The notes: generated by a model from the letters alone, not told the origin. A stretch of DNA of 18,264 nucleotides from CAZWFW01 sp964633445 (GCA_964633445.1 CAZWFW010000019.1:1-18264); one strand, 5' to 3'; shown: positions 5,634 through 13,360, counted from the stretch's first letter. Made by a program: numbers and translations.

Positions 5634-6671
5634 TCATTCTATAACACCAGTCTTTCTAGCGAGCTCTTCGGCAGCCTTTCTAGTTATGCCCTTATCGCCC
5701 AGAATTGTGTAACGTTTGGGTCTTATCTTATTAGCTATTGTTAATGCCTTTATTATATATTCATCCTCTATACCAAGCTCCCTTGCTGTTGTGGGAGCTC
5801 CTATTTTCTTTAGAGCATCTCTTATCCTTTGCCAAGGTAAACCGTGCAGGTATGCCATCATTATCGTACCTACACCACACTGCTCCCCATGAAGCGCTGG
5901 TTTTGGTGCTATTCTATCCAACGCGTGGCTAAACATATGCTCTGCACCGGAGCATGGTCTACTTGATCCTGCAATACTCATCGCCGTGCCTGAGCTGATT
6001 AAAGCTTCAACAACGATTTTTACGCTTTCCTTTAATTTCTTAGCAATCTCACTAGCGTTGTTTATTATTATTTTAGCACTCATCAATGCTAAAGCTGCGG
6101 CATAATCTCCGTAGTATTCGCCACGCAACTTATGCGCAAGTTCCCAATCCTTCACTGCGGTATAATTAGCAACCAAATCCCCGCAACCAGCCGCTGTGAA
6201 TCTATAAGGGGCTTTGGAAATAACTTCCAAATCAGCTACTATAGCTATTGGAGCTGAAGCTTTTTTTGAAACGCCCTTGAATGAGGCATTTGGACTTGCT
6301 ATACCATCATGAGACGCTGCCGTTGGTATGGATATGAAAGGAACATATGCTATATAACTGGCATACTTCGCCAAATCGATGTTTTTACCCCCACCAACCC
6401 CTACAACAAAATCTATCTTTTTCTTCTCTATATAGTCACCCAGTTCTTCTGCCTCATCTAAACTAGATCTCTCAGCAAGCTTAACCTCAACATCAAAATC
6501 GCTTTTCAAAAGCTGCTCTTCAACTTTCCTTCCAGCTATCTTCATAGTTTTTTTGCCTGAAACGATAATAGCTTTCTTGCCAAGCTGCAGTTTCTTGCAT
6601 AAGTTAGAAACCTTCTCTATAGCGTTATCTCCTATCAATACTTTTCTCGGCAACTCTATCTTCTTAAGCAT
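5634..6671 (-). CDS. egsA: sn-Glycerol-1-phosphate dehydrogenase
   Basis: The 345-residue enzyme reduces dihydroxyacetone phosphate to sn-glycerol-1-phosphate, which sets the archaeal stereochemistry of membrane lipids. It belongs to the zinc-dependent iron-alcohol-dehydrogenase-like family. Seen in order are the nucleotide-binding GVGGGKNIDLAKY (91-103), TAASHDGIASP (117-127), AGCGDLVANYTAVKDW (161-176), SSRPCSGAEHMFSHALD (236-252) and ALHGEQCGVG (259-268). Asp165, His245 and His261 are the expected zinc ligands. The start overlaps the end of the UbiA-type gene by 8 nt with no SD, so reinitiation or coupling is likely. It is the last gene of the five-gene lipid operon, and length and motifs are normal. 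Confidence 0.97.
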   Translation of the reverse strand: MLKKIELPRKVLIGDNAIEKVSNLCKKLQLGKKAIIVSGKKTMKIAGRKVEEQLLKSDFDVEVKLAERSSLDEAEELGDYIEKKKIDFVVGVGGGKNIDLAKYASYIAYVPFISIPTAASHDGIASPNASFKGVSKKASAPIAIVADLEVISKAPYRFTAAGCGDLVANYTAVKDWELAHKLRGEYYGDYAAALALMSAKIIINNASEIAKKLKESVKIVVEALISSGTAMSIAGSSRPCSGAEHMFSHALDRIAPKPALHGEQCGVGTIMMAYLHGLPWQRIRDALKKIGAPTTARELGIEDEYIIKALTIANKIRPKRYTILGDKGITRKAAEELARKTGVIE

Positions 6672-7623
6672 TTATTAGCAACCAAAAATTCTTTGATGAT
6701 ACAAAAAATGCTAATATTGACAACAACATTCCAGCTTTTATAAGTTTTTGAGCCCTCTCGGCATTTGCAAAGTTATAAATTGCATAGACAAACATAGTAT
6801 ATGAGGGTAGGAGAAGGAAAATTCCCAAAGATAATAAAATATCACTAACAAATAATGTTGGACTTAACAACATGGCAAGTATTAGCATTATTGCTGCCAC
6901 TTTAGCTGCAAATCCTTTGCCAAATGTTATAGGAATTGTTTTCCTGCCTATACGCATATCACCCCTTATATCCTCGATATCCTTAATAACCTCTCTAGCA
7001 AATACGGCAAAGAAGGTTATTATCGCTATTAGCCAACCCGAAAATACGTTTTGTCCGAGTAATGCTCCAAATATGAACACAGAAGCCGTTAAATAGGAAA
7101 TAATGATATTTCCCGCAATTCCGTTAATATTCTTAATTTTTGGGTAGAAAACCAGTATTATGGAGTTTACTGCTGCTAGCAACATACAGCTCTTAGGAAG
7201 CTCAAAGGATATGGCGATTCCTAAGATAAAAAGGAAGAAGGCGTACACTAAAGCTAACTCAGGTTTTAACTTGCCAGAGGGTATTGGCCTTTCTGGTTTG
7301 TTCATCCTGTCAATTTTTCTGTCGAAGTAATCGTCTATAGCGTTACCTCCTGCGGTTATCAAAGCTGCAACAATTCCAGCCAAAAGTATCTTATCAGCAT
7401 ATAGATAGGCATTATTAACGCTGATAAGCGCTCCAGTTACAACACCGAAGATAACCATGATACAGTTTATCGGCCTTGAAAGAGTTAAGAGATGATATAT
7501 CCTTGTTCTTAAAGCTTCGAGTAAAGGTATCAGCATTAAAATGGCTAGATAAGCAGCTAGATCGACTAATTGCTCCAGCGCTTTTGCATTTGCCGTTATA
7601 AAATCAACGATTACATTTGACAT
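6664..7623 (-). CDS. Digeranylgeranylglyceryl phosphate synthase, UbiA-type prenyltransferase
   Basis: This 319-residue polytopic membrane protein is a UbiA-superfamily prenyltransferase. Its two Asp-rich motifs are N-x-x-D-x-x-x-D (Asn94, Asp97, Asp101, followed by RKIDRMNKPERPIPSG) and the second-loop DIEDIRGD (215-222) before RIGRKTIPITFGKG. Here it most likely adds the second geranylgeranyl chain to GGGP, given its place between IPP isomerase and G1P dehydrogenase. The family usually begins near LTLSRPINCI (47-56), so about 45 N-terminal residues, including a hydrophobic stretch (20-38), are extra. ATG at 7536 would give a conventional length, but the 7623 start fits the 13-nt overlap with the isomerase gene. 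Confidence 0.93.
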   Translation of the reverse strand: MSNVIVDFITANAKALEQLVDLAAYLAILMLIPLLEALRTRIYHLLTLSRPINCIMVIFGVVTGALISVNNAYLYADKILLAGIVAALITAGGNAIDDYFDRKIDRMNKPERPIPSGKLKPELALVYAFFLFILGIAISFELPKSCMLLAAVNSIILVFYPKIKNINGIAGNIIISYLTASVFIFGALLGQNVFSGWLIAIITFFAVFAREVIKDIEDIRGDMRIGRKTIPITFGKGFAAKVAAIMLILAMLLSPTLFVSDILLSLGIFLLLPSYTMFVYAIYNFANAERAQKLIKAGMLLSILAFFVSSKNFWLLINA

Positions 7624-8675
7624 CTTCTCGCATACTTCTCTATGTTAATACCCCTTACTCTCGCCATTTCAGCTAATGACTCTTTAATAATTAAAGGACT
7701 TCTTTTTAAATCTTTAATATTTTTCGAATTGGTAGCTAACATGCAAACCTTCATTTCAATAATAATTTTTCTAAAAAAATTATCTAAACATTTATCACCC
7801 TTCACACAGGCCTTCAAAAATGGTAAGGCTATACCTGCAATACTCGCACCCAATGCTAATGACTTGGCAACATCTAAACCTGTTCTAATACCTCCAGAAG
7901 CAATTATTGGTATATCTGTGCTATTAACAACCTCAAGCAAGCTCAATGCTGTTGGAATTCCCCAAGAGGCGAATACTCTTGCAATATCCGCATTTTTGGT
8001 ATTCCTATAGCTCTCCACAATAGCAAAATTCGTACCACCTGCCCCTCCTATGTCAATAGCATCCACGAAGTTAAGTTTCTCAGCAACCTCTCCGCAAATC
8101 CCAAAACCGACCTCCTTTATTATCAAAGGAACCCTCAAATCCTTTTTAACCTCCTTCAGTAAGCTTAAAACGCCTTTTAGGTTTACCTCTTCTCCTTGAA
8201 TTACCTCCTGCAAAATATTTAAATGAATGGCTAAAGCATTGGCTTCAACCATATTAACAACATCACATAACCTATCCCTATAGTTTTTAACCTGATTTAT
8301 CCCAATGTTAGCTATTAAAAAGCAATCTTTTGCGACATCTCTTGCTATTCTGTATGTATCGATAACCTCCTTGTTCTCAAGCGCTGGTCTCATGCTACCG
8401 AGACCCATTGGTATATTATGCTTGCTTGCAAATCTTGCCAACCTCTCATTAATTTTTTTAGCTAAGGCATGGCCCCCTGTCATGCTGTTAATAAGGATGG
8501 GATAATCAAATTCCTCGCCAAGAAATTTCACATTCGTATCAATTTCATTTTCATCGATCTCTGGTAGTGCATAATGAACGAATTCTACATCCTCAAAACC
8601 TGTACTTTTAAATCCCTCAACACTTTTTTTTAGACAAATTAAAATATGATCCCTCTTCCTATCCTCAATGCTCAT
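7611..8675 (-). CDS. fni: Type 2 isopentenyl-diphosphate delta-isomerase (FMN-dependent)
   Basis: The 354-residue TIM-barrel flavoprotein interconverts IPP and DMAPP. Visible motifs are RKRDH (6-10, phosphate-binding), PILINSMTGG (FMN), GLGSMRPAL, LIANIG, HLNILQEVIQGE (containing the catalytic Gln and Mg-binding Glu positions), KEVGFG, DIGGAGGTNF and ASGGIRTGLD near the flavin phosphate. The length is standard. An SD-like GGTGAT (8681-8686) lies 5 nt before the ATG and overlaps the stop of the kinase gene upstream, so the two are translated together. The product DMAPP primes geranylgeranyl diphosphate synthesis for the ether lipid enzymes encoded downstream. Confidence 0.97.
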   Translation of the reverse strand: MSIEDRKRDHILICLKKSVEGFKSTGFEDVEFVHYALPEIDENEIDTNVKFLGEEFDYPILINSMTGGHALAKKINERLARFASKHNIPMGLGSMRPALENKEVIDTYRIARDVAKDCFLIANIGINQVKNYRDRLCDVVNMVEANALAIHLNILQEVIQGEEVNLKGVLSLLKEVKKDLRVPLIIKEVGFGICGEVAEKLNFVDAIDIGGAGGTNFAIVESYRNTKNADIARVFASWGIPTALSLLEVVNSTDIPIIASGGIRTGLDVAKSLALGASIAGIALPFLKACVKGDKCLDNFFRKIIIEMKVCMLATNSKNIKDLKRSPLIIKESLAEMARVRGINIEKYARRCQM

Positions 8676-8680
8676 TTTGT

Positions 8681-8686
8681 ATCACC
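8681..8686 (-). promoter_or_regulatory. Shine-Dalgarno site of the IPP isomerase gene
   Basis: GGTGAT on the minus strand matches the archaeal anti-SD and ends 5 nt before the ATG at 8675. It also contains the upstream kinase's TGA stop, so termination and initiation are spatially linked. Confidence 0.7.
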
Positions 8687-9461
8687 AAGTTACTAGTGTT
8701 CCTACTCTTCTGCAACTGATCGCCAACCTTAAACTATTTCTCTTTAAACCATTTATTATTAAGCACTCGCAGCCAAGCCTATACCGTTTCAATCTCATTA
8801 GCTTCCCAAAAAAACTGCCAGTAACATCAAAGTAAGCATTGCTTGGCTTTCTGGGTTCATCTTGCCTGATAGATATCTCTCTTAAATTCACCTCCTTAAG
8901 TAGCTTAGCATCCTTGCATTTCTTAGGATCTTTATCGTACACACCGTCAACATCGCAACAAAAGATAAGCTTCTCCGCATCAAGCTTCTTTGCAAGAAAG
9001 CAAGATATGGTATCGCCGGATATTATTGAAAATCCTTGCTTAGTATCGAAAACAACATCGCCATAAAGCACGGGTACAATACCTTTAGCAAGCATATCCT
9101 CAATTATTTCTAGATTAAACTTTTTTATCTCTCCATTCTCAGAGATAAGCATAGCTGAAGTTTGCAACGAAATTGCTGAAATTTTTGCATTAATGAGACG
9201 CTCCACAATAATTCTATTCAACTTCTGCATGGCATTTTGTGTTTTTGCTATCAAAAGCCTTGATTCTTTATCATTTCTTCCTTTCGGATACCACTTACTT
9301 GCGTAGTAATGCCCAAAGGAGCCTCCACCATGCACAACAATTAACTCCTTCTCATTAGAATCCGCTATCTCTTTGCAGAGCCTATCTATAGCATTATATC
9401 GAGGCATAAGGGGTAGATGCTTATAGGTTATAACGCTACCCCCTAACTTCACAACTTTCAA
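8682..9461 (-). CDS. ipk: Isopentenyl phosphate kinase
   Basis: The 259-residue amino-acid-kinase-family enzyme phosphorylates isopentenyl phosphate to IPP, the last step of the archaeal variant mevalonate pathway. Motifs are KLGGSVIT (5-12), VVHGGGSFGHYYA (42-54) with the diagnostic His51 that contacts the substrate phosphate, ISGDTIS, and CDVDGVYDKDP at the ATP site. The initiation codon is TTG, preceded 6 nt upstream by the SD-like GAGGGTG. An in-frame GTG three codons later (giving V-K-L-G-G) is the alternative. The gene starts 26 nt inside the mevalonate kinase gene. The next gene follows after 6 nt. Confidence 0.96.
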   Translation of the reverse strand: MKVVKLGGSVITYKHLPLMPRYNAIDRLCKEIADSNEKELIVVHGGGSFGHYYASKWYPKGRNDKESRLLIAKTQNAMQKLNRIIVERLINAKISAISLQTSAMLISENGEIKKFNLEIIEDMLAKGIVPVLYGDVVFDTKQGFSIISGDTISCFLAKKLDAEKLIFCCDVDGVYDKDPKKCKDAKLLKEVNLREISIRQDEPRKPSNAYFDVTGSFFGKLMRLKRYRLGCECLIINGLKRNSLRLAISCRRVGTLVTW

Positions 9462-10476
9462 CTTTCACACCCTCTGTTACATTTGCTAGAAAAGATGAAT
9501 ATTTTAATTTTTTAATCTCCTCCAGAACATAATGCTCTCGCATTGGAGCATATGCTATTATGCATCCACCTCCTCCAGCACCTGTTAGCTTTGATCCCAA
9601 AGCACCCAGTTCCCTTGTAACATGAACTATTTCATTTAATTTAGGCGTACTTACACCAAGAGATTCCAGCAAGCCATGATTTATATTCATTAAGTACCCA
9701 ACTTCTTCATCACCACCGTATATCAAAGCTTTCCTGCCCTTTTCCACAACTTTACCAATTGCGTCAATGATGCTTTTAAATATCTCTGGATACTTGTTGC
9801 GAAGCATCCTTACTTTAGCAACAAGATCCTTCGTGCTTCTTTTTTCTTTGCTATTAATTACAATAAATCTTAGCTCCCTATCAATTCTCTTAAAGGAGTC
9901 GGGGGTTATGTAAAGTAAACCACCGTATGTTGCCATCAAGGTATCCATTTTACTCGCAGCTCCCTGCACCTCAACCTCAACTTCATGTCCAAGTTTGGAC
10001 ACTTCCTCCCTGCTCAATTCGTAACCAAGAAGTTTTGATAATGATACAATGGTAGCAACAGTAACTGCTGCGGAGCTAGCTAGACCTGCAGCCTCGGGCA
10101 AATCAGAATCGATTATCAGCGAAATTCCACAGGAATCATCTAAATAATTGAATATTTTCTCAACAGCCACCTCCACATACTTAAAGAAGGCATTCCTCCT
10201 ATTTGAAATTAACGTTACCTCGTTATCGATTTTGATAACAGTATAATCGGAAAATCTTCCTTTACTTCTCACTACAACCCTATCATCTCCTCTCTTTTCT
10301 ACAGAAACTCTACACCTTTTATTTATAGCCATTGAAATTGCTGGTTTACCGTAAACAATTGCATGCTCCCCAAAAATTTTAACATTACCTGGTGCAGAAG
10401 CAACTACCTTCATTAAAAAACTAAGGGCGGCTCCAGCATAATTTCTTTTATTTTCCATATGGAAAATAAATCGCAT
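9436..10476 (-). CDS. mvk: Mevalonate kinase (GHMP family)
   Basis: This GHMP kinase phosphorylates mevalonate. The three family motifs are present: APGNVKIFGEHAIVYG (28-43), DLPEAAGLASSAAVTVA (ATP loop, about 124-140) and KLTGAGGGGCIIAY near the C-terminus, with the catalytic-type Asp in ASKMDTLMATYGG. A common Lys in the first motif (A-P-G-K) is Asn31 here. Most relatives would start at residue 22 (ATG at 10413), so the first 21 residues are extra. The longer start is kept because a TATA-like box lies about 26-28 nt before 10476 and no SD precedes 10413. It is the first gene of the lipid operon and is divergent from purF. Confidence 0.93.
   Translation of the reverse strand: MRFIFHMENKRNYAGAALSFLMKVVASAPGNVKIFGEHAIVYGKPAISMAINKRCRVSVEKRGDDRVVVRSKGRFSDYTVIKIDNEVTLISNRRNAFFKYVEVAVEKIFNYLDDSCGISLIIDSDLPEAAGLASSAAVTVATIVSLSKLLGYELSREEVSKLGHEVEVEVQGAASKMDTLMATYGGLLYITPDSFKRIDRELRFIVINSKEKRSTKDLVAKVRMLRNKYPEIFKSIIDAIGKVVEKGRKALIYGGDEEVGYLMNINHGLLESLGVSTPKLNEIVHVTRELGALGSKLTGAGGGGCIIAYAPMREHYVLEEIKKLKYSSFLANVTEGVKVESCEVRG
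9468..9474 (-). promoter_or_regulatory. Shine-Dalgarno site deciding the TTG start of ipk
   Basis: GAGGGTG on the minus strand ends 6 nt before the TTG at 9461, inside the mevalonate kinase coding region. Its position supports TTG as the real initiation codon despite the 26-nt overlap. Confidence 0.6.
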
Positions 10477-10494
10477 CGTAACATATGGGCGACT

Positions 10495-10507
10495 TAAAAT
10501 TATATTT
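10495..10507. promoter_or_regulatory. Shared AT box between mvk and purF
   Basis: The AT stretch TAAAATTATATTT is the only strong TATA-like element in the 55-nt gap between the divergent mvk and purF starts. Its TATA core lies about 26-28 nt from the mvk ATG (10476) on the minus strand and about 29-31 nt from the purF ATG (10532) on the plus strand. One box could therefore serve both directions. Confidence 0.5.
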
Positions 10508-10531
10508 GTTTAATTACTAACAAAGTTAAAC

Positions 10532-11896
10532 ATGATTCCTCACAATTGTGCTGTTGCTGGAGCCTTTTCACAAAAGAAAAATGTTGCTAGTTTGCTTTAT
10601 TATTGCTTAGTAGCATTACAGCATCGTGGTCAGGAATCTGCAGGAATTGCGGTAGTGAAAGATAATAAGATTAAGCGTAAGGTAGGTATGGGTCTAACGT
10701 CATCTGTATTCTCAGAGGAAGATTTAAAAAACTTGAAGAGTTACGTCGGTATTGCTCATACAAGATATTCAACAACTGGCTCTTCAAACATATCGAATGC
10801 CCAACCAATTGTTGTTGGTGATGTTGCTTGTGCTCATAACGGAAACTTGGTAAATTATAAACAAATAGCAAAGAGCTTCAGAGATAAACTTAAAACAACA
10901 GCTGATTCCGAAGTAATAGCCCTGCTTTTCAAGGAATTTGTTGATAATTTTGGTTTAAAGGATGGTTTAAGGAAACTAATGAAAAGTGTTGTTGGCTCAT
11001 ATAGCGTGTGCATGCTGTATAATAATGCATTAATTGCTATGCGCGATCCCTTAGGCTTCAAACCCCTTAGTATAGGAGAGCTTGAGGATGGTTATGTAGT
11101 TGCGAGCGAAACATGCGCTTTGGATGCTGTCAATGCAAGATACCTACGCGATGTCGATGCTGGCGAGGTGATAAGAATTGACGGGAATGGTATCGAAACA
11201 ATCTTAAAAATTAATTTAAAGAGAAAAGCATTCTGTATGTTTGAATATGTTTATTTTGCTAGACCTGATTCCAAAATTAATGGCAGAGAGGTTTATGGGG
11301 TTAGAAAAAGCTTAGGTAGGTTGCTCGCAAAGAATGATGATGTTAAAGCAGATATCGTAATCCCGGTACCTGACTCTGGCATATGCGCAGCAATTGGTTA
11401 TGCCGAAGCCTCTGGTATCAAGTACGGGGAGGGTTTAATAAAAAATCGATACGTAGGAAGAACTTTTATAATGCCAAAGCAAAAGCTGAGGGAGAAAGGC
11501 GTAGATCTTAAGCTTGCACCAATAAAATCCGAAATTAAAGGCAAAAGGATAATCTTGGTCGATGATTCGATTGTTAGAGGAACAACCATTAGAAAGATTG
11601 TTAAATTACTTAAGGATGCTGGCGCTAAAGAGGTGCATGTTAGAATCAGTTGCCCTCCAATAACAAGTCCTTGCTTTTATGGCATAGATTTTCCAACAAA
11701 GCAAGAATTAATTGCTGCAAATAAGAGTGTAGAGGAAATTCGCAAGATTATTAAAGCTGATAGTCTAAAATATCAAACTATTGAAAATTTGGTTAAGGCT
11801 ATTGGTATAAAGAAGGAAAATCTATGCTTGGCTTGCCTAACTGGAGAATATCCAACGGAATTGTATGATTATGAAAGGAATATTAACAAAAATTAA
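10532..11896 (+). CDS. purF: Amidophosphoribosyltransferase
   Basis: The 454-residue enzyme makes 5-phosphoribosylamine from PRPP and glutamine, the first step of purine synthesis. The N-terminal glutaminase domain has Cys6, which would become the nucleophile after removal of a five-residue propeptide, then LQHRGQESAGIA (29-40), HTRYSTTG (76-83), AHNGNLVN (101-108) and Asp125. The phosphoribosyltransferase domain carries the PRPP loop ILVDDSIVRGTT (341-352). Cys235, Cys381, Cys432 and Cys435 match the ligands of the 4Fe-4S cluster found in Bacillus-type enzymes. After the catalytic Cys the usual G-V-F-G-I reads AVAGAF, a slight departure. No other purine gene is present. An unknown membrane protein gene follows after 14 nt. 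Confidence 0.97.
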   Translation: MIPHNCAVAGAFSQKKNVASLLYYCLVALQHRGQESAGIAVVKDNKIKRKVGMGLTSSVFSEEDLKNLKSYVGIAHTRYSTTGSSNISNAQPIVVGDVACAHNGNLVNYKQIAKSFRDKLKTTADSEVIALLFKEFVDNFGLKDGLRKLMKSVVGSYSVCMLYNNALIAMRDPLGFKPLSIGELEDGYVVASETCALDAVNARYLRDVDAGEVIRIDGNGIETILKINLKRKAFCMFEYVYFARPDSKINGREVYGVRKSLGRLLAKNDDVKADIVIPVPDSGICAAIGYAEASGIKYGEGLIKNRYVGRTFIMPKQKLREKGVDLKLAPIKSEIKGKRIILVDDSIVRGTTIRKIVKLLKDAGAKEVHVRISCPPITSPCFYGIDFPTKQELIAANKSVEEIRKIIKADSLKYQTIENLVKAIGIKKENLCLACLTGEYPTELYDYERNINKN

Positions 11897-11910
11897 CATA
11901 ACTTAATTTA

Positions 11911-12684
11911 ATGGAAGCAGAGATGATTTTGAAGAATTTAAAAAATTTTTCCAGCATCTTAATTTTATTCTTAGTATATTATATCTGTAGCTTAGTTTTA
12001 ACTGCTAAATATCTCTGTGAGTGTCTTTCGTGTGATTATATTTGGTATGCTTTGTGCATTACTTTTGGATTTTTAGTACCATTAGCTATCATCTTCTTTG
12101 TTACAGCCGCCCAAAACAGCTCATTAAAACACTTCCTACCAGTTATCTATCTTGGGGGTATTACTTACAATCTTCATTTTGGAAGACTGTGGCTTTTGGG
12201 AAGTATTTTAATAGCTTTTATCATTTTAGATAGAGTAAATCTTTCCAAAGATAACGTAGCCAAATCGACAATTGCAATTCTCCTAGCAGTACTTGCTATA
12301 ATGCTTTTTCCTTTTGTTACTTTCTCTAAAATTAGAGGAGACTCTATTCCTATTGCACTTCTTGCCGCATTAATTCTATATTTAATCAACAAGAAATTTT
12401 CTACCAGATCTCAGCATCCTTCATATTTATCACTCTTAGTCATTTCCATAGCTATTTTAGCACTTTTCAGAATTTTAGTAGAGGAGATTCTGATGCTATT
12501 ATACTATTTGCTTGCACCTTTCATCAACACCTTCCTCTTTATTGTTCTTAATAAAGAAAGCAAACTTATCCCCTTAGAACTAGGTTATAAAGGAATTTTA
12601 AAAATTTTATGCATCTCAATAGCTTTTTATATTCCCTATGGAATTAGCTTTCTCATAGGGTTATTTATGGTAATGGCTTACTAA
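11911..12684 (+). CDS. Multi-pass membrane protein of unknown function
   Basis: I do not recognise this 257-residue protein. It has roughly seven or eight hydrophobic segments, at about 14-32, 45-65, 74-88, 92-107, 119-136, 145-160, 171-188, 191-213 and 229-254, with short polar loops. A Glu-Glu pair at 191-192 at the head of a helix recalls the CPBP (CAAX protease-like) EExxxR motif, but the Arg is missing and no second His motif is evident, so I do not assign that family. ATG codons at residues 1 and 5 are both possible starts. It lies 14 nt after purF and may be cotranscribed with it, but nothing ties it to purine synthesis. Transport is one possibility. Confidence 0.75.
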   Translation: MEAEMILKNLKNFSSILILFLVYYICSLVLTAKYLCECLSCDYIWYALCITFGFLVPLAIIFFVTAAQNSSLKHFLPVIYLGGITYNLHFGRLWLLGSILIAFIILDRVNLSKDNVAKSTIAILLAVLAIMLFPFVTFSKIRGDSIPIALLAALILYLINKKFSTRSQHPSYLSLLVISIAILALFRILVEEILMLLYYLLAPFINTFLFIVLNKESKLIPLELGYKGILKILCISIAFYIPYGISFLIGLFMVMAY

Positions 12685-12708
12685 ATTCAAAATTTAGGAT
12701 ACTGTAGG

Positions 12709-12738
12709 CTATAATAGATAAGGAATTAGAGATATAAA
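12709..12738 (+). promoter_or_regulatory. Two candidate TATA boxes of the carbonic anhydrase gene
   Basis: CTATAATA (12709-12716) has its TATA at 12710 and predicts transcription from about 12736, leaving a leader of about 23 nt that includes the SD. TATAAA at 12733 lies exactly 26 nt before the ATG and predicts a leaderless transcript lacking the SD. Both are plausible, and only mapped 5' ends would decide. Confidence 0.45.
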
Positions 12739-12745
12739 AGCTTAC

Positions 12746-12755
12746 GGGAGGTGAT
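12746..12755 (+). promoter_or_regulatory. Strong Shine-Dalgarno site before the carbonic anhydrase gene
   Basis: GGGAGGTGAT is nearly fully complementary to the archaeal 16S 3' end and stops 3 nt before the ATG at 12759. It is the best SD match I found in the window. It implies a leadered mRNA for this gene. Confidence 0.75.
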
Positions 12756-12758
12756 AAT

Positions 12759-13313
12759 ATGATAAAAAGAAACCCTAAAACATCTTGGGCTGAAAGCTAT
12801 ATGCCAATAATCGATGACGCAGCATATATTGATGAAACTGCCGTCGTTATAGGCAACGTGAAAATTGGCAGAAATGTTGTGGTTTTACCAAATGTTGTTA
12901 TTAGAGCAGATGAAGGTATGCCAATAGAAATTGGGGAAAACACGAACATACAGGATGGCGTAGTAATTCATTGCTTAAAAAATGCAAGCGTAAAAATAGG
13001 TAGAAATGTTAGCATAGCCCACAGAGCAGTTATCCATGGTCCTACAGAAATTGGGGACAATACTTTTATAGGATTTAATACTGTAATCCTAAAAGCTAAA
13101 ATTGGCAAAAATTGCTTTATTTCTCATAATGCAGTAGTTATAAATGTTGAAATACCTGACGGTAAATTTGTACCACCTTTAAGCCTGATAGATAGTGAAG
13201 AGAAGGTTGAGGATCTAAGAGATGTTACGGAAGCTGAGAAGGAATTTGCTAGGGATGTTATTGAAGTTAATCAAGAGTTAAGGAGGGGATATAGGGGTAT
13301 GACATCAGGGTAG
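12759..13313 (+). CDS. Gamma-class carbonic anhydrase
   Basis: The 184-residue protein is a left-handed beta-helix of hexapeptide repeats (about 23-130) and closely follows the gamma carbonic anhydrase Cam/CamH pattern. The zinc ligands are His71 (VVIHCL), His88 (SIAHRA) and His93 (VIHGP). The active-site Arg49, Asp51 and Glu52 (RADEGMP) and Gln65 (NIQDG) are also in place, so it should hydrate CO2 rather than be an acyltransferase. It lacks the long acidic loop of methanogen Cam that carries the proton-shuttle Glu, so it is nearer CamH. It lacks a signal peptide and so should be cytosolic. The C-terminal helix (157-178) is the usual trimer-packing one. It appears monocistronic. Confidence 0.92.
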   Translation: MIKRNPKTSWAESYMPIIDDAAYIDETAVVIGNVKIGRNVVVLPNVVIRADEGMPIEIGENTNIQDGVVIHCLKNASVKIGRNVSIAHRAVIHGPTEIGDNTFIGFNTVILKAKIGKNCFISHNAVVINVEIPDGKFVPPLSLIDSEEKVEDLRDVTEAEKEFARDVIEVNQELRRGYRGMTSG

Positions 13314-13360
13314 TCAAAAAGCTAGCCCCAGTCTTTGCTAATTATTCCTTTACAAAATTG

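Noticed and set aside
7642..8010. 122-codon plus-strand ORF opposite the IPP isomerase gene
   Set aside because: Antisense to a fully conserved enzyme; hydrophobic composition arises from the complementary frame.
12481..12500. CPBP (CAAX protease-like) EExxxR motif in the purF-adjacent membrane protein
   Set aside because: Only the Glu pair is present; the Arg and later His motifs are missing.
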